Positions 25,766 through 34,739 of a DNA stretch of 64,000 nucleotides are shown piece by piece. This DNA is from CAYYIS01 sp964470965 (lineage in GTDB: Bacteria; JAAXHH01; JABIQT01): the NCBI GenBank assembly GCA_964470965.1, contig CAYYIS010000025.1, positions 6,824-70,823 on the forward strand. The letters run 5' to 3'. Numbering within the stretch: the stretch's first letter is position 1; each line of letters opens with the position of its first letter. The position numbers were made by a program, and so were the translations under genes. The notes under the pieces were generated by a model. The model was not told where the DNA came from. It did no database searches and worked only from the letters and a program-made list of their open reading frames with translations.

Positions 25766-26917
25766 TTAATTTGGTTCATACGAGTCGACGGGTGGCAAAC
25801 GAGCGCCCGTGCCTGACGACGGCTCTGTCCCGGCCTCTACATGTAACCGCATACTGCCGATGCCGTCTATACTCGCCTCAACTACCTCTCCAGGCTGCAG
25901 GTATCGCTGTGGCCCGCGAACGGCGGTTCCCATGGCCGTGCCGCCAGAGGTACCGTTGTTGATCACATCGCCAGGAAAGAGGGTGGCAATGGAGGAGCCG
26001 TATTCTATCAGCTCCCAGAGGGTGTGGATCATGTCTCCGGCCATGGCCTCCTGCATGGTCTCGCCGTCAACGGTCAAAGTTTGTCTCAATTTCTCCATGG
26101 GATCACCGTAAAACTCCTTCGGCACGATCCACGGCCCCATGGGAGCGAAGGTGTCGTGGCCCTTGCCCACGAACCAGTCCGATCTCAGCGGGTTGCCCCC
26201 GGGCGGTCGTCCTCCTCTGTCCGAGATATCCATAGTGATTGTATAACCGAACACATAGGCCTGTGCATCGTCTGCTGAGACATACCGCGCGGGGCGGCCG
26301 ATTACCGCACACAGTTCCACTTCCCAGTCCGTGCGATTGCGACCATGGGGAATAACAATGGTGTCGTCCGCCCCGATGACCGCTCCCCTCGACGGTTTGA
26401 TAAACAGATAGGGGACCCCCCTGTTCTCACGTCTCTGTCTTCGGGCCTCTGCCCGTTCGTCATCGGTTCCGCTTTCATCCACATGACTGTAAAAATTCAC
26501 CGCTGCGTTAAGGATCTTACCCGGGTAGATGATCGGCGGCAACGTGCGCAGCGACTCCCGGTCATAGACGTGACCGGGTCGTTCCGGTCCGGATAACGGT
26601 ACATTCTGGACGAGATCGGTTACAATTTCATACAAGCGATATTTCAAGCCGTATTCGTAACGTTCGATCAGTTCGATCATATTGTCGGGCATGGCCATGG
26701 GAGGATACATCTGGTTTTTCTCGAGGGCACGGTTCGCTTCAGCCAGGTGGATTATGAGGTCGTCCCTGAGTACAACGCCTATCTCCGGTTTGCCGCCTAT
26801 TTCGAAGGTGCCTACTTTGAATGGTTCCGCGCTTGTGGTGGGAAGGCTCGATCGGGCGTGGGAAACGTTCATGGACATGATCAAGGATACCAGGAACAAG
26901 AGAAATGATGATTTCAC
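25766..26917 (-). CDS. fumarylacetoacetate hydrolase-family protein with signal peptide
   Basis: A 383-aa protein. Residues 1-22 form a signal peptide (SFLLFLVSLIMSMNVSHARS). The rest fits the FAH/5-oxopent-3-ene-1,2,5-tricarboxylate decarboxylase family: IYPGKILNAAVNFYSHVDE, LFIKPSRGAVIGADDTIVIP, the metal-binding DWEVELCAVIG and YTITMDISDR. Family enzymes hydrolyse or decarboxylate 1,3-dicarbonyl acids with a divalent metal. Export is unusual since most members are cytoplasmic. A 177-base gap separates it from the aldo/keto reductase operon, so it is probably transcribed alone. Confidence 0.85.
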   Translation of the reverse strand: MKSSFLLFLVSLIMSMNVSHARSSLPTTSAEPFKVGTFEIGGKPEIGVVLRDDLIIHLAEANRALEKNQMYPPMAMPDNMIELIERYEYGLKYRLYEIVTDLVQNVPLSGPERPGHVYDRESLRTLPPIIYPGKILNAAVNFYSHVDESGTDDERAEARRQRRENRGVPYLFIKPSRGAVIGADDTIVIPHGRNRTDWEVELCAVIGRPARYVSADDAQAYVFGYTITMDISDRGGRPPGGNPLRSDWFVGKGHDTFAPMGPWIVPKEFYGDPMEKLRQTLTVDGETMQEAMAGDMIHTLWELIEYGSSIATLFPGDVINNGTSGGTAMGTAVRGPQRYLQPGEVVEASIDGIGSMRLHVEAGTEPSSGTGARLPPVDSYEPN

Positions 26918-27189
26918 GATGCGCCTCCGGTCTGTTGAGTGAATGTCACGATGTCCGATCGGTTTGGTCGCTAATTGACAACGGGTAATGAACCAATATA
27001 CACTGGAGATTGAGGTTTAGGCAACACAAACATCGAGGCGGTGCGTACGAAAAAAACAGCATGATCTTGACAATTAGAAAGAGGATGCCATATTCTACCG
27101 CCTGTGTAGTGAAGCTATCGGTAGCTATCGTCAATGTCAGCACCGATCGATCCAATCCGTTGTTATACGGTTTTAACATAGGAGCATCC

Positions 27190-28767
27190 ATGTCCACGAT
27201 GAACGGCGGTACCGCACTCATTAAGTCCCTAGAAAACGAAGGGGTTCAATATGTATTCGGCCTCCCGGGGGCCGGCCAATATGAGGCGACCGATGGAATA
27301 TACGAATCTAACAAGATTCAATACATAAGCACCCGGCACGAACAGGCCACCAGTTACATGGCGGACGGGTATGCCCGTGTGTCGGGTCAGCCTGGCGTGG
27401 CGTTGGTGGTGCCGGGACCGGGGTTCTACAACGCGATGGCGGGCCTTTCCACGGCATATGCAATTTCTTCACCGGTGCTGGTAGTGACCGGCTCACCACA
27501 CTACAATCACGGCGCTGAACATGCCGCACCGGCGCTGGATCTTCTCGCGCCGGTCTGCAAATGGGCCGGCAGGGCGGCCGGGCCGGCAGATATTCCCGGG
27601 GTGATTCAGGAAGCGTTTTATCACCTCCGCAGCGGTCATCCCAGGCCGGTGGTTGTGGAGATTCCCACCGAAACCCTGGCGGGAAAGTCTCCGGTGTCCC
27701 TGATGCCCTCAAGGGAGGTAGAAAGGGTAACCCCCGATCGGGAAGGACTTGCGGCTGCGTCCGCCGTGCTGGCCGGAGCGAAGAAGCCGCTTATATGGGT
27801 AGGGAACGGTGCATCCGATGCCGCTTCAGGTATCAGGGAACTGGCCGAATATCTCCAGGCGCCGGTGGTAAGTTCAAGAAGGGGTAAAGGCATCCTGTCT
27901 CACCGACATCCGCTTTGCCTTGGGATGGCGGAGCCCCGCTTCCGACCCCTCGCAGATTGGATTTCGTCCAGCGATGTCATCCTGGCCATAGGCGTCGGTG
28001 CGAGGTTCGACAGTTACCGTGGCACGTGCAAGGTTGTCAGGATCGATAACGAGGCGAGCACCGTAGACAGGCAGAATGATCACGCCCTGGGTGTCCTTTC
28101 AGAAGCTGACGACGCGGTGAGCGCCATCCTGGATCAGGTTCGTGAACGAGGCGTAGTCGGACGGGATGGAGTTGTGGAGGCAGTAAAGAAAATAAATGAC
28201 CACAGGTATGGACCGGAAGAACAACTGGAACCCCAGGCCAGCTATATGAACGCCATCCGGGCTGCACTGCCTGACGACGGTATGATCGTCGCCGGCATGA
28301 ATCAAATGGGCTACTACAGCAGAAATTACTTCGAAGGATATCAACCAGGGACCTACCACACATCGTCCAATCACGGAACTCTGGGATGCGTTTACCCTAT
28401 TGCCATTGGGGCAAAAGTCGCTGCTCCTGACAGAGCCGTAGTCTCAATCTCCGGTGACGGTGGATTTCTCTATAATGTCCAGGAGATTGCGACTGCGGTA
28501 AAATACAACATCGGCGTAATCGCTATTGTGTTCAACGACAATGCCTATGGTAATGTACTCCGTGCCCAGATCGAAGAATACGACAATCATGTGATAGGAA
28601 CCCAGCTGAGTAATCCTGATTTCTCGGAACTGGGTAAGGTGTTTGGCGCCCGGGGCGTAAAAGCGGAAGATGCCGATCAGCTAGAAGATGCCGTGCGCGA
28701 CGGCATAAAGTCCGGGAATCCGACCCTGATTGAAGTACCTGTTGGCATGATGGAACGAACGTATTGA
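27190..28767 (+). CDS. thiamine-diphosphate enzyme, acetolactate synthase-like
   Basis: A 525-aa ThDP-dependent enzyme. ATG 27190 has GGAG 7 bases upstream and directly precedes the conserved start GGTALIKSLENEGVQYVFGL; the frame is open upstream to 27010. The PYR-domain catalytic Glu lies in TRHEQATSYMADGYAR near residue 50. The central Rossmann domain spans roughly residues 180-320. The PP domain has GDGGFLYNVQEIATA with Mg-binding GDG and the later NDNAYG. Close to acetolactate synthase/benzoylformate decarboxylase types, but no regulatory subunit or branched-chain operon is beside it, so a catabolic keto-acid role is likely. A Gfo/Idh remnant and a PhyH oxygenase follow closely. Confidence 0.88.
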   Translation: MSTMNGGTALIKSLENEGVQYVFGLPGAGQYEATDGIYESNKIQYISTRHEQATSYMADGYARVSGQPGVALVVPGPGFYNAMAGLSTAYAISSPVLVVTGSPHYNHGAEHAAPALDLLAPVCKWAGRAAGPADIPGVIQEAFYHLRSGHPRPVVVEIPTETLAGKSPVSLMPSREVERVTPDREGLAAASAVLAGAKKPLIWVGNGASDAASGIRELAEYLQAPVVSSRRGKGILSHRHPLCLGMAEPRFRPLADWISSSDVILAIGVGARFDSYRGTCKVVRIDNEASTVDRQNDHALGVLSEADDAVSAILDQVRERGVVGRDGVVEAVKKINDHRYGPEEQLEPQASYMNAIRAALPDDGMIVAGMNQMGYYSRNYFEGYQPGTYHTSSNHGTLGCVYPIAIGAKVAAPDRAVVSISGDGGFLYNVQEIATAVKYNIGVIAIVFNDNAYGNVLRAQIEEYDNHVIGTQLSNPDFSELGKVFGARGVKAEDADQLEDAVRDGIKSGNPTLIEVPVGMMERTY

Positions 28768-28783
28768 AAAGCAGGAGAACAAA

Positions 28784-29043
28784 ATGAAGCACAGCACAAT
28801 CCGTGTGGGGGTGATCGGTGTGGGCCGCGGCCATAGTGTTTATGAAGGGCGCCGGAGAAGCTGTGGGCATGAAGGTGGGCGCTTTGTGCGACACCTGGGA
28901 GGCCCGACTCCAACAAGTTTGCGAAGAATACGACGTTGCGACCTACACCGTATACTCGGGAGATCGGAACCGTCTTCCCGCGGGATCGCGCTGGTACAGA
29001 CTGTATGGGATGAAATGGGATATTATGAGGTGTGAGGGGCGAT
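28784..29043 (+). pseudogene. frameshifted, truncated Gfo/Idh/MocA oxidoreductase
   Basis: Begins MKHSTIRVGVIGVGRGHS in the frame of ATG 28784. One extra base near 28838 moves the rest (FMKGAGEAVGMKVGALCDTW, then QQVCEEYDVATYT) into another frame. Only about 60 residues of the Rossmann domain of a normally 350-400-aa protein are present. Near the end the original frame reads SRGIALVQTVWDEMGYYEV-stop, which resembles a family C-terminus, so a large internal deletion may have fused start and end. It lies 16 bases after the ThDP enzyme and immediately before the PhyH gene, showing it was once part of that operon. Confidence 0.7.
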
Positions 29044-29044
29044 A

Positions 29045-29785
29045 ATGCCGGTAACAGATGAACACCAAGAACAATTCAGGGAAGAAGGCTGGTGCCTGGT
29101 CCGCGGATTGATCCCGAGGCAACCGCTCGATGATGCGTGGTCCCGTGTACAGGAAATAACAGAGAACAAACCCAATTGGCCGGGGCGGCATTTTCAAGTG
29201 ATTGATCCTGACAGATACCAGACGGACCAAGGGGAATCCATACCCGCGGGAATTCAGCAGCCGGCAGGTCAGGAGGCAGTGTTCGGGACGTTAGCCGACC
29301 ATCCCGACCTTGCGGAAGCGATGGCCCGGTTACTGGAAGGAGATGTGGTCAGGTACACCGATCAAATCGGTGTGAAATACGGCCGGCTCCAAGAAAACCA
29401 GGGTGGATGCAGTTATTTTCATCAGGATTCTTATTACTGGCGCACAGAGCCGCAACTGGGCTGCAACTGCTGGATTCCCATGTCGGATGTGGCTGAGGAC
29501 GCCATAGCCCTGGCGGTGATACCCGGGAGCCATGCCTCCTGGGCACTCGCCGAACACGAATCGTATTATGACGATCCGCCAATGGGTTCTGAAATCGGAG
29601 GTTTCAGGCCGTTCAAGAGGCACCGCATTAAAGCTGAATTGGTGGACTTCTCGAAAGAGAAATTGATTCCCATGCAGGTTGGGGATGGCCTGTTCTTCAC
29701 CAATTTCACCTGGCACCGCAGCGAGCCGAACCGCACCGGCAGGGACATGGCCTTTTATGCCATCGCCTACAACCGTGCAGGATAG
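29045..29785 (+). CDS. PhyH-family Fe(II)/2-oxoglutarate dioxygenase
   Basis: A 246-aa non-heme iron oxygenase with a complete facial triad: His126-x-Asp128 in YFHQDSYYW and distal His224 in FTWHRSEPN, with the 2-oxoglutarate-binding Arg in NRTGRDMAF. Typical landmarks EGWCLVRGLIP (N-terminal) and LAVIPGSHASW are present. A GAGGGG stands 6 bases before the ATG, at the end of the Gfo/Idh remnant. It probably hydroxylates a small molecule in the pathway of the upstream ThDP enzyme. It converges directly (0-base gap) on the SIS-like gene of the minus strand. Confidence 0.9.
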   Translation: MPVTDEHQEQFREEGWCLVRGLIPRQPLDDAWSRVQEITENKPNWPGRHFQVIDPDRYQTDQGESIPAGIQQPAGQEAVFGTLADHPDLAEAMARLLEGDVVRYTDQIGVKYGRLQENQGGCSYFHQDSYYWRTEPQLGCNCWIPMSDVAEDAIALAVIPGSHASWALAEHESYYDDPPMGSEIGGFRPFKRHRIKAELVDFSKEKLIPMQVGDGLFFTNFTWHRSEPNRTGRDMAFYAIAYNRAG

Positions 29786-31021
29786 CTAATATCCCCGGGC
29801 TTCGGCCAGGGGACGCATCATTTCATTGAATGCCCCCCCGCCTGTACGATAGCCGCCCATGTAGAAATAGGGCACCTCACCCCGCCGGCACATCTCATCG
29901 ACGAACTGCGCCTGCAGGGCCTGCGTCAAGATGTTATTAATGATACCCGTAGCGGGACAGATTCCGGCCTCATGGCCGGTAGACTTGACGATTCCTTCCG
30001 CCTCATCACAACGATTGTAGAAATACACGTCACATAGACTTTCCATCTGCGGGTTATCACCGGGCCCAATCCCCACAACTAAAGAACCACAATTCCTGGC
30101 GTCTTCTGCCCATTGTATCTCCGTTGGATCGCCCGCGCTCACCATCGCGATGAGCATCACGTCTTTGTCTCCGCCGTCTTCCCGGTTTCTCGGTTCAAAC
30201 AGGTTGGCTATCATCAAACCCTGGGCCACATGGCTGACCTCAGACTGTATGCCCTCATTCCTGCTCCGGACAAAAAACCGTCCGCCGTCGATGAATCGCC
30301 GAGCAAGGGTTAGTGCCGTTTCGTTGATGCGCTCAATTTCCAATTCAAAGACTTTGTCCACCCGGGACAGTAGAATATCCAGGTATTCGAGTCCCTGGCT
30401 GCCGTCGGGCATACCTCCGGTAGCCAGGGCCCGGGCCGTCTCTGCCGTTATCATCCAGTGTATGGCGCATGATACATTCGCCGATCCGGGGAAAGCCTCC
30501 ATGTACGGCATTTCCGGTATATTAACAAGGCCCTGCTGCCAGGGAATCGATGTATACACCACCTCAGAGGCGATGTCCTCGGGCATCCAGTCGTTTACAT
30601 TGGGATTTACGCGACCGGGAGGTGTTCGTTTGTTGTTTACATAGCAGGTGGTAAAAATAACCACATATACACCCTTCTGCCGGGCGGTTTTGACGTCTTC
30701 TCCGACGTGGTTGGTAAGCAGAAGGTCCCCCGGCTCCATTGCAGCAAATTGTTCAGGGGTACAGGCGTCACTACCGCTGAATTCAAATAGGGCGGGATTG
30801 CCCTCACGTTCATTCACCAGTTCATAGGTAGGCATGTGACCGGTAGTAACGTTCATGTACACTTTGTTTCCAGCCCGGATCGTTTTTGCTGCCCGGGAGG
30901 AAATCTCACTGATCATTCCGACATCCACTCGCAGTTCGAGTAAAGACGCCTTAGCCTTTTGGTAATATTCCAGACCGAATGGGATGGTATGTCCCCAGGT
31001 ATATTCCGGACACGATGACAT
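29786..31021 (-). CDS. SIS-like protein of unknown function
   Basis: A 411-aa protein. The start at 31021 has AGAGAGG 6 bases upstream; the frame runs on to 31108. Two segments look like sugar-isomerase (SIS) nucleotide-free binding lobes: ISEISSRAAKTIRAGNKVYM with GDLLLTNHVGEDVKTARQKG, and CGSLVVGIGPGDNPQMESLC with ATGIINNILTQALQAQFVDE. SIS domains bind phosphosugars. The length and the conserved FPGSANVSC and YFYMGGYRTGGGAFNEMMRP segments suggest a defined family that I cannot name. No signal peptide. It stands alone, divergent from the cNMP-binding gene. Confidence 0.6.
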   Translation of the reverse strand: MSSCPEYTWGHTIPFGLEYYQKAKASLLELRVDVGMISEISSRAAKTIRAGNKVYMNVTTGHMPTYELVNEREGNPALFEFSGSDACTPEQFAAMEPGDLLLTNHVGEDVKTARQKGVYVVIFTTCYVNNKRTPPGRVNPNVNDWMPEDIASEVVYTSIPWQQGLVNIPEMPYMEAFPGSANVSCAIHWMITAETARALATGGMPDGSQGLEYLDILLSRVDKVFELEIERINETALTLARRFIDGGRFFVRSRNEGIQSEVSHVAQGLMIANLFEPRNREDGGDKDVMLIAMVSAGDPTEIQWAEDARNCGSLVVGIGPGDNPQMESLCDVYFYNRCDEAEGIVKSTGHEAGICPATGIINNILTQALQAQFVDEMCRRGEVPYFYMGGYRTGGGAFNEMMRPLAEARGY

Positions 31022-31223
31022 CGATCGCCTCTCTGATTGAATAATGTGAAATAAAGTGAACTGGTTTTTGGAAGCTAAATAAAATGCAGGCGTTGAAAGA
31101 ATGGTCAAGGTAAAAGAGAAAATAGTATTGACACCCTTACTACAGATAAAGATATTAACATTTCCCCTATCACGTTACCCCTTCATACGGACGGCGGGGG
31201 GGCTGCTCCGCCGAATTATAACC

Positions 31224-31757
31224 ATGCGAGACAGTTTCTGGAGTAACATATTCAAGCGCGAAGATCAGATGCGTAAGACGATCGTCGATCGCCTAAAAGG
31301 GGTGCCGCTTTTTGCTGACCTCTCTGATAGAGATGTGGAAAAAATAGCTCAAATCACGCATGTTCGAACATTTGAACCGGGAGAAACGGTCTTTTACCAG
31401 GGAGAATCCGGTGCAGGAATGTATATCATTGAATCCGGTCTGGTATCCATAGTTCTGAACCTTCCCAACGAAGATCCCTTAAAATTGACCGACCTTGAGG
31501 AAGGTGATTTTTTCGGCGAATTGGCGCTGCTCGATGAATCAGCTCGCTCGGCAGACGCAATCGCCCAGACACCATGTACCCTAATAGGATTTTTCAGGCC
31601 GGACCTCCTAAACCTGTTGGAACGCACTCCCAGGCTTGGGGCGCATCTGCTGCTGGAGTTGTCCAGAATAGTCAGTACCAGGCTGAGGAGCAGCAATAAC
31701 GAAATACAACAGCTCAAGGTTCGACTGGTGAGGCGAGACCCGGAGGCATCTTCATGA
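31224..31757 (+). CDS. cyclic-nucleotide-binding domain protein without DNA-binding domain
   Basis: A 177-aa protein. One cNMP-binding beta-roll: VPLFADLSDRDVEKIAQITH, FEPGETVFYQGESGAGMYII, and the phosphate-binding cassette GDFFGELALLDESARSADA, which contains the FGE(L)(A)-x(n)-R(S)A signature. A helical tail ending at residue 177 has no helix-turn-helix, so it is not a Crp-type transcription factor. ATG 31224 is chosen by family length; ribosome binding site support is weak. Its stop overlaps the AI-2E-type transporter start by four bases, implying coupled translation and perhaps a regulatory role on that transporter. Confidence 0.85.
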   Translation: MRDSFWSNIFKREDQMRKTIVDRLKGVPLFADLSDRDVEKIAQITHVRTFEPGETVFYQGESGAGMYIIESGLVSIVLNLPNEDPLKLTDLEEGDFFGELALLDESARSADAIAQTPCTLIGFFRPDLLNLLERTPRLGAHLLLELSRIVSTRLRSSNNEIQQLKVRLVRRDPEASS

Positions 31758-32866
31758 ACTCCACCTTCCATCAGGACGATAGTGCTCGCCGACAGCACCA
31801 GCGCCGAAGGTTGGTTCTCCTGGCTTTGGCCGCAGCGGTTTTTCTTGCTGGTGCCGCATGGATCATGATGCAAATCGGTGAAGTGGTGATCCTGTTCATT
31901 ATAACCTTCCTCGTATTTTATATGGTAGACCCCGTCATTGTAGGTATTGAGAGGTTAACCAGGGTAAACAGACTGGGTGCGATAATAATATTCTACGCCG
32001 CCTGCCTGGTGCTGGTGGGACTGGGCATTGTGTTCCTTCTGCCGCTCATCAGGGACCAGTTCAATACGGCGTATGCGCTCCTTAACGATGAGCAGTTTCG
32101 GGCCGATTCGTTTAATAGAATCCGATGGGTAATTGAGCAGACCCTCCCGTTCATTCCCGTCACCGACCTGCAGGAAAAAGTCACGAATTACGGCACGGCG
32201 GTAATTTCTGATGTGGCGGCGATACTCCTGAATATGCTTTCATTTTTCTCCCTTCTCATCGTGGTTCCTTTTATTCTCTTTTTTTTCTTAAAAGATATGA
32301 CCGCCATGCGGAAGCATATCATCAGCAAAGTGCCTAATCGGTTCTTTGAGATGTCACTCAACCTGATCGACACCATTGACCGAAACCTTGGAACCTACAT
32401 CCGGGGCCAGCTGAGGGTTGCTGGATGGGTAGGCACATTATCCTCCATTGCCCTCTGGATATTGGGAGTTCCGTATTTTTTCATAATTGGTATGCTGGCC
32501 GGACTGGCGAATATGATTCCATATCTGGGACCTATCGCAGGGACGGTGCCGGCTGTTGCGGTTTCCATTGTGTTTTTTGATGGGCTTAACCCACTTTGGG
32601 GGGCAGGCTACGAAGCTTTGTGGGAACCCGTGGTGGCGATAATCTGTGCTTTTATGGTTATTCAGATAATTGATAATATTGCCCTGTCCCCATTCCTTGT
32701 ATCCAGAAGTACGGACCTGCATCCGCTCACCGTGATCGCTACGGTCCTGGCAGGGGGCGGAATGTTCGGATTAATCGGAATGTTACTGGGTGTACCGTTG
32801 GTCAGTGTCACCAAAGTCGTAATCCGTGATATGATCTGGCATTTCAGGAACTACAGATTGTTGTAG
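31754..32866 (+). CDS. AI-2E/PerM-family transporter
   Basis: A 370-aa inner-membrane protein of the AI-2 exporter (TqsA/YdiK/PerM) family. Hydrophobic segments: LVLLALAAAVFLAGAAWIMM, VVILFIITFLVFYMVDPVIV, IIFYAACLVLVGLGIVFLLP, then after a loop of about 80 residues LLIVVPFILFFFLKD and the family stretch GQLRVAGWVGTLSSIALWIL, MLAGLANMIPYLGPI and LTVIATVLAGGGMFGLIGML. Members export signalling molecules or act as ion antiporters. It overlaps the cNMP-binding gene by four bases and is followed after 24 bases by the amidohydrolase. Confidence 0.9.
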   Translation: MNSTFHQDDSARRQHQRRRLVLLALAAAVFLAGAAWIMMQIGEVVILFIITFLVFYMVDPVIVGIERLTRVNRLGAIIIFYAACLVLVGLGIVFLLPLIRDQFNTAYALLNDEQFRADSFNRIRWVIEQTLPFIPVTDLQEKVTNYGTAVISDVAAILLNMLSFFSLLIVVPFILFFFLKDMTAMRKHIISKVPNRFFEMSLNLIDTIDRNLGTYIRGQLRVAGWVGTLSSIALWILGVPYFFIIGMLAGLANMIPYLGPIAGTVPAVAVSIVFFDGLNPLWGAGYEALWEPVVAIICAFMVIQIIDNIALSPFLVSRSTDLHPLTVIATVLAGGGMFGLIGMLLGVPLVSVTKVVIRDMIWHFRNYRLL

Positions 32867-32890
32867 GCCGCCAATAGGGAAGGGCATTTA

Positions 32891-33733
32891 ATGATCATCG
32901 ATACTCACGTCCATTTGTATGACCCAATGCGGCCGCAAGGGGTTCCCTGGCCCGATCCCGAAAACAAGCTTTTATACCGGTCTACGTTGCCCGTCCACGC
33001 TAAAGCCCAGGGAGTGCCGGAAGGTGTTACCGGTATCGTTGTGGTTGAAGCGACCGACTGGGTGGATGATAATCAGTGGATTCTGGATCTGGCAGAAGAG
33101 GAACCGTTTATCCTCGGACTGGTCGGGCGGTTGGATCCCTGCAGACATGATTTTGCCCACCAGGTCCAACGGTTTGTCAATAATCCGATTTTCCAGGGCA
33201 TCAGGTTTCGCGGAAAACCCTATTACCTGGAATCAGATTCTTCGAGTTTTATGACCGATATGGAAACAGTGATGAAACAGGACCTGGTACTGGATACCAT
33301 GTTCTCAGAGGAAGAGACAGAGAATTTCTTTGCCATGCTGGACCGGTTACCCGAATTGCGAGTGATGATAGAACATATTGCAGGCGTCAAAGTCGACGGC
33401 AATAAGCCGGAAAGCAAATGGACCGACACTATGAGCAGGGCGGCGTCCTATCCGAACGTCTATCTAAAAGTGTCCGCCCTCATGGAAAACAGCACGATCC
33501 AGCCGGCGCCCGCGGATGTAGCGTTTTATGCGCCAACCATCGACACACTCAGAGACTGTTTCGGCGATGATCGCCTTGTATATGGAAGCAACTGGCCGGT
33601 TTGTGAAAGGGCCGGTACCTATGCCAGATGTATCGAAATCGTGCGATCATACTATGACGACAAGGACGAATCAATCAGGAATAAATTTTTCGCCGAAAAT
33701 TCCCAGGCCTTGTACCGTTGGAATCCCCGGTAG
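32891..33733 (+). CDS. amidohydrolase-2 family lactonase-like hydrolase
   Basis: A 280-aa TIM-barrel metal hydrolase of the amidohydrolase-related (PF04909) group. The N-terminal MIIDTHVHLYDP carries the HxH metal site. VVVEATDWVDDNQWILDLAE, ILGLVGRLDP and the C-terminal RLVYGSNWPVCER, with the catalytic Asp replaced or shifted to the SNWPV block, match L-fuconolactonase/2-pyrone-4,6-dicarboxylate lactonase types. It probably opens a sugar lactone. An aldo/keto reductase follows after 11 bases and could oxidise the sugar that yields the lactone, which is inference. Confidence 0.85.
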   Translation: MIIDTHVHLYDPMRPQGVPWPDPENKLLYRSTLPVHAKAQGVPEGVTGIVVVEATDWVDDNQWILDLAEEEPFILGLVGRLDPCRHDFAHQVQRFVNNPIFQGIRFRGKPYYLESDSSSFMTDMETVMKQDLVLDTMFSEEETENFFAMLDRLPELRVMIEHIAGVKVDGNKPESKWTDTMSRAASYPNVYLKVSALMENSTIQPAPADVAFYAPTIDTLRDCFGDDRLVYGSNWPVCERAGTYARCIEIVRSYYDDKDESIRNKFFAENSQALYRWNPR

Positions 33734-33744
33734 AAGAGGTGATG

Positions 33745-34731
33745 ATGGAATACAGAAAGATCGGATCCAGCGGGCTAAAAGTAACACCTGTATGTATCGG
33801 TACGGCTTTCCGGGGGTTCTGGAACGGTCAATACGATGAGCGAACATGTCTCCGAGTTATAGAACGGGCCGTAGATTCCGGTGTTAATTTTTTCGATTGT
33901 GCCAACTTTTATTTCGCAGGCAGGTGCGAAGAGATTCTGGGTAAAGCACTCAAAGGAATCGGTGAGAAACGGGATGACCTTGTGATCACCAGTAAGGTCT
34001 GGAGTCCCATTGGCGAGGGACCCAACGACAGAGGACTGTCGCGTTTTCACATTATGCGCGAAATAGAACGGACACTCAAGAGGCTTCAGCAGGACCACGT
34101 CGATATTTACCTTTTACATAATTTCGATCCTGATACTAAAATGGAAGAGACTTTCAGGGCAATGGATGACTTGGTGAAACAGGGAAAGACCCGGTACGTG
34201 GGTATCTGTAATTATTCTGCGGCACAGGTGGTTGAAGCCCTGTGGACCTGTGATAAATATAATCTGTCGCCTCCGCTGATCCTGCAGAATCAGTATAGCC
34301 TGATCCACAGGTGGGAGGTGGAGCCGGAACTTTTACCTAAATCCCGTCAACACGGGCTCGGGATGATGACATTCTCCGCACTCGGCGTCGGCCTCCTTAG
34401 CGGGCAGTACCGTCTGGGCCAGCGACCACCCAAAGGGTCGTTTTGGGCCGGAAAAGAACTTCGCTTTGAGCAGGTCATGACCAAAAACATCGATCATGTG
34501 GTTGAAGCGCTCATAGAAATGGGCGCGGAATATGGAAAATCTCCTGGACAGGTGGCCATCGCCTGGGTGCTGTCCCACCCCGAGATCACTTCAGCCATGG
34601 TAGGACCGGATCTTCCGGAGCACGTGGATGATGCCTGCGGTGCTCTAAATTGGCGTTTGCCCGATGAGGCTCGCTCGCGACTCGATGATGTATCAGCTCC
34701 TGTGATGCCGAAACGGTTTGATACGGTTTGA
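33745..34731 (+). CDS. aldo/keto reductase
   Basis: A 328-aa NAD(P)-dependent reductase. Two ATGs are adjacent (33742, 33745) after AGAGGTG; 33745 is used because EYRKIGSSGLKV is the family start. The tetrad is intact: Asp and Tyr in FFDCANFYFAG, Lys in VITSKVW, His in YLLHNFDPD. SAMVGPDLPEHVDDACGA is the cofactor phosphate loop region. It lies 11 bases downstream of the lactonase-like gene and ends the plus-strand run that starts with the cNMP-binding protein; it converges on the SDR gene at 34740. Confidence 0.9.
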   Translation: MEYRKIGSSGLKVTPVCIGTAFRGFWNGQYDERTCLRVIERAVDSGVNFFDCANFYFAGRCEEILGKALKGIGEKRDDLVITSKVWSPIGEGPNDRGLSRFHIMREIERTLKRLQQDHVDIYLLHNFDPDTKMEETFRAMDDLVKQGKTRYVGICNYSAAQVVEALWTCDKYNLSPPLILQNQYSLIHRWEVEPELLPKSRQHGLGMMTFSALGVGLLSGQYRLGQRPPKGSFWAGKELRFEQVMTKNIDHVVEALIEMGAEYGKSPGQVAIAWVLSHPEITSAMVGPDLPEHVDDACGALNWRLPDEARSRLDDVSAPVMPKRFDTV

Positions 34732-34739
34732 TGCTGCCC

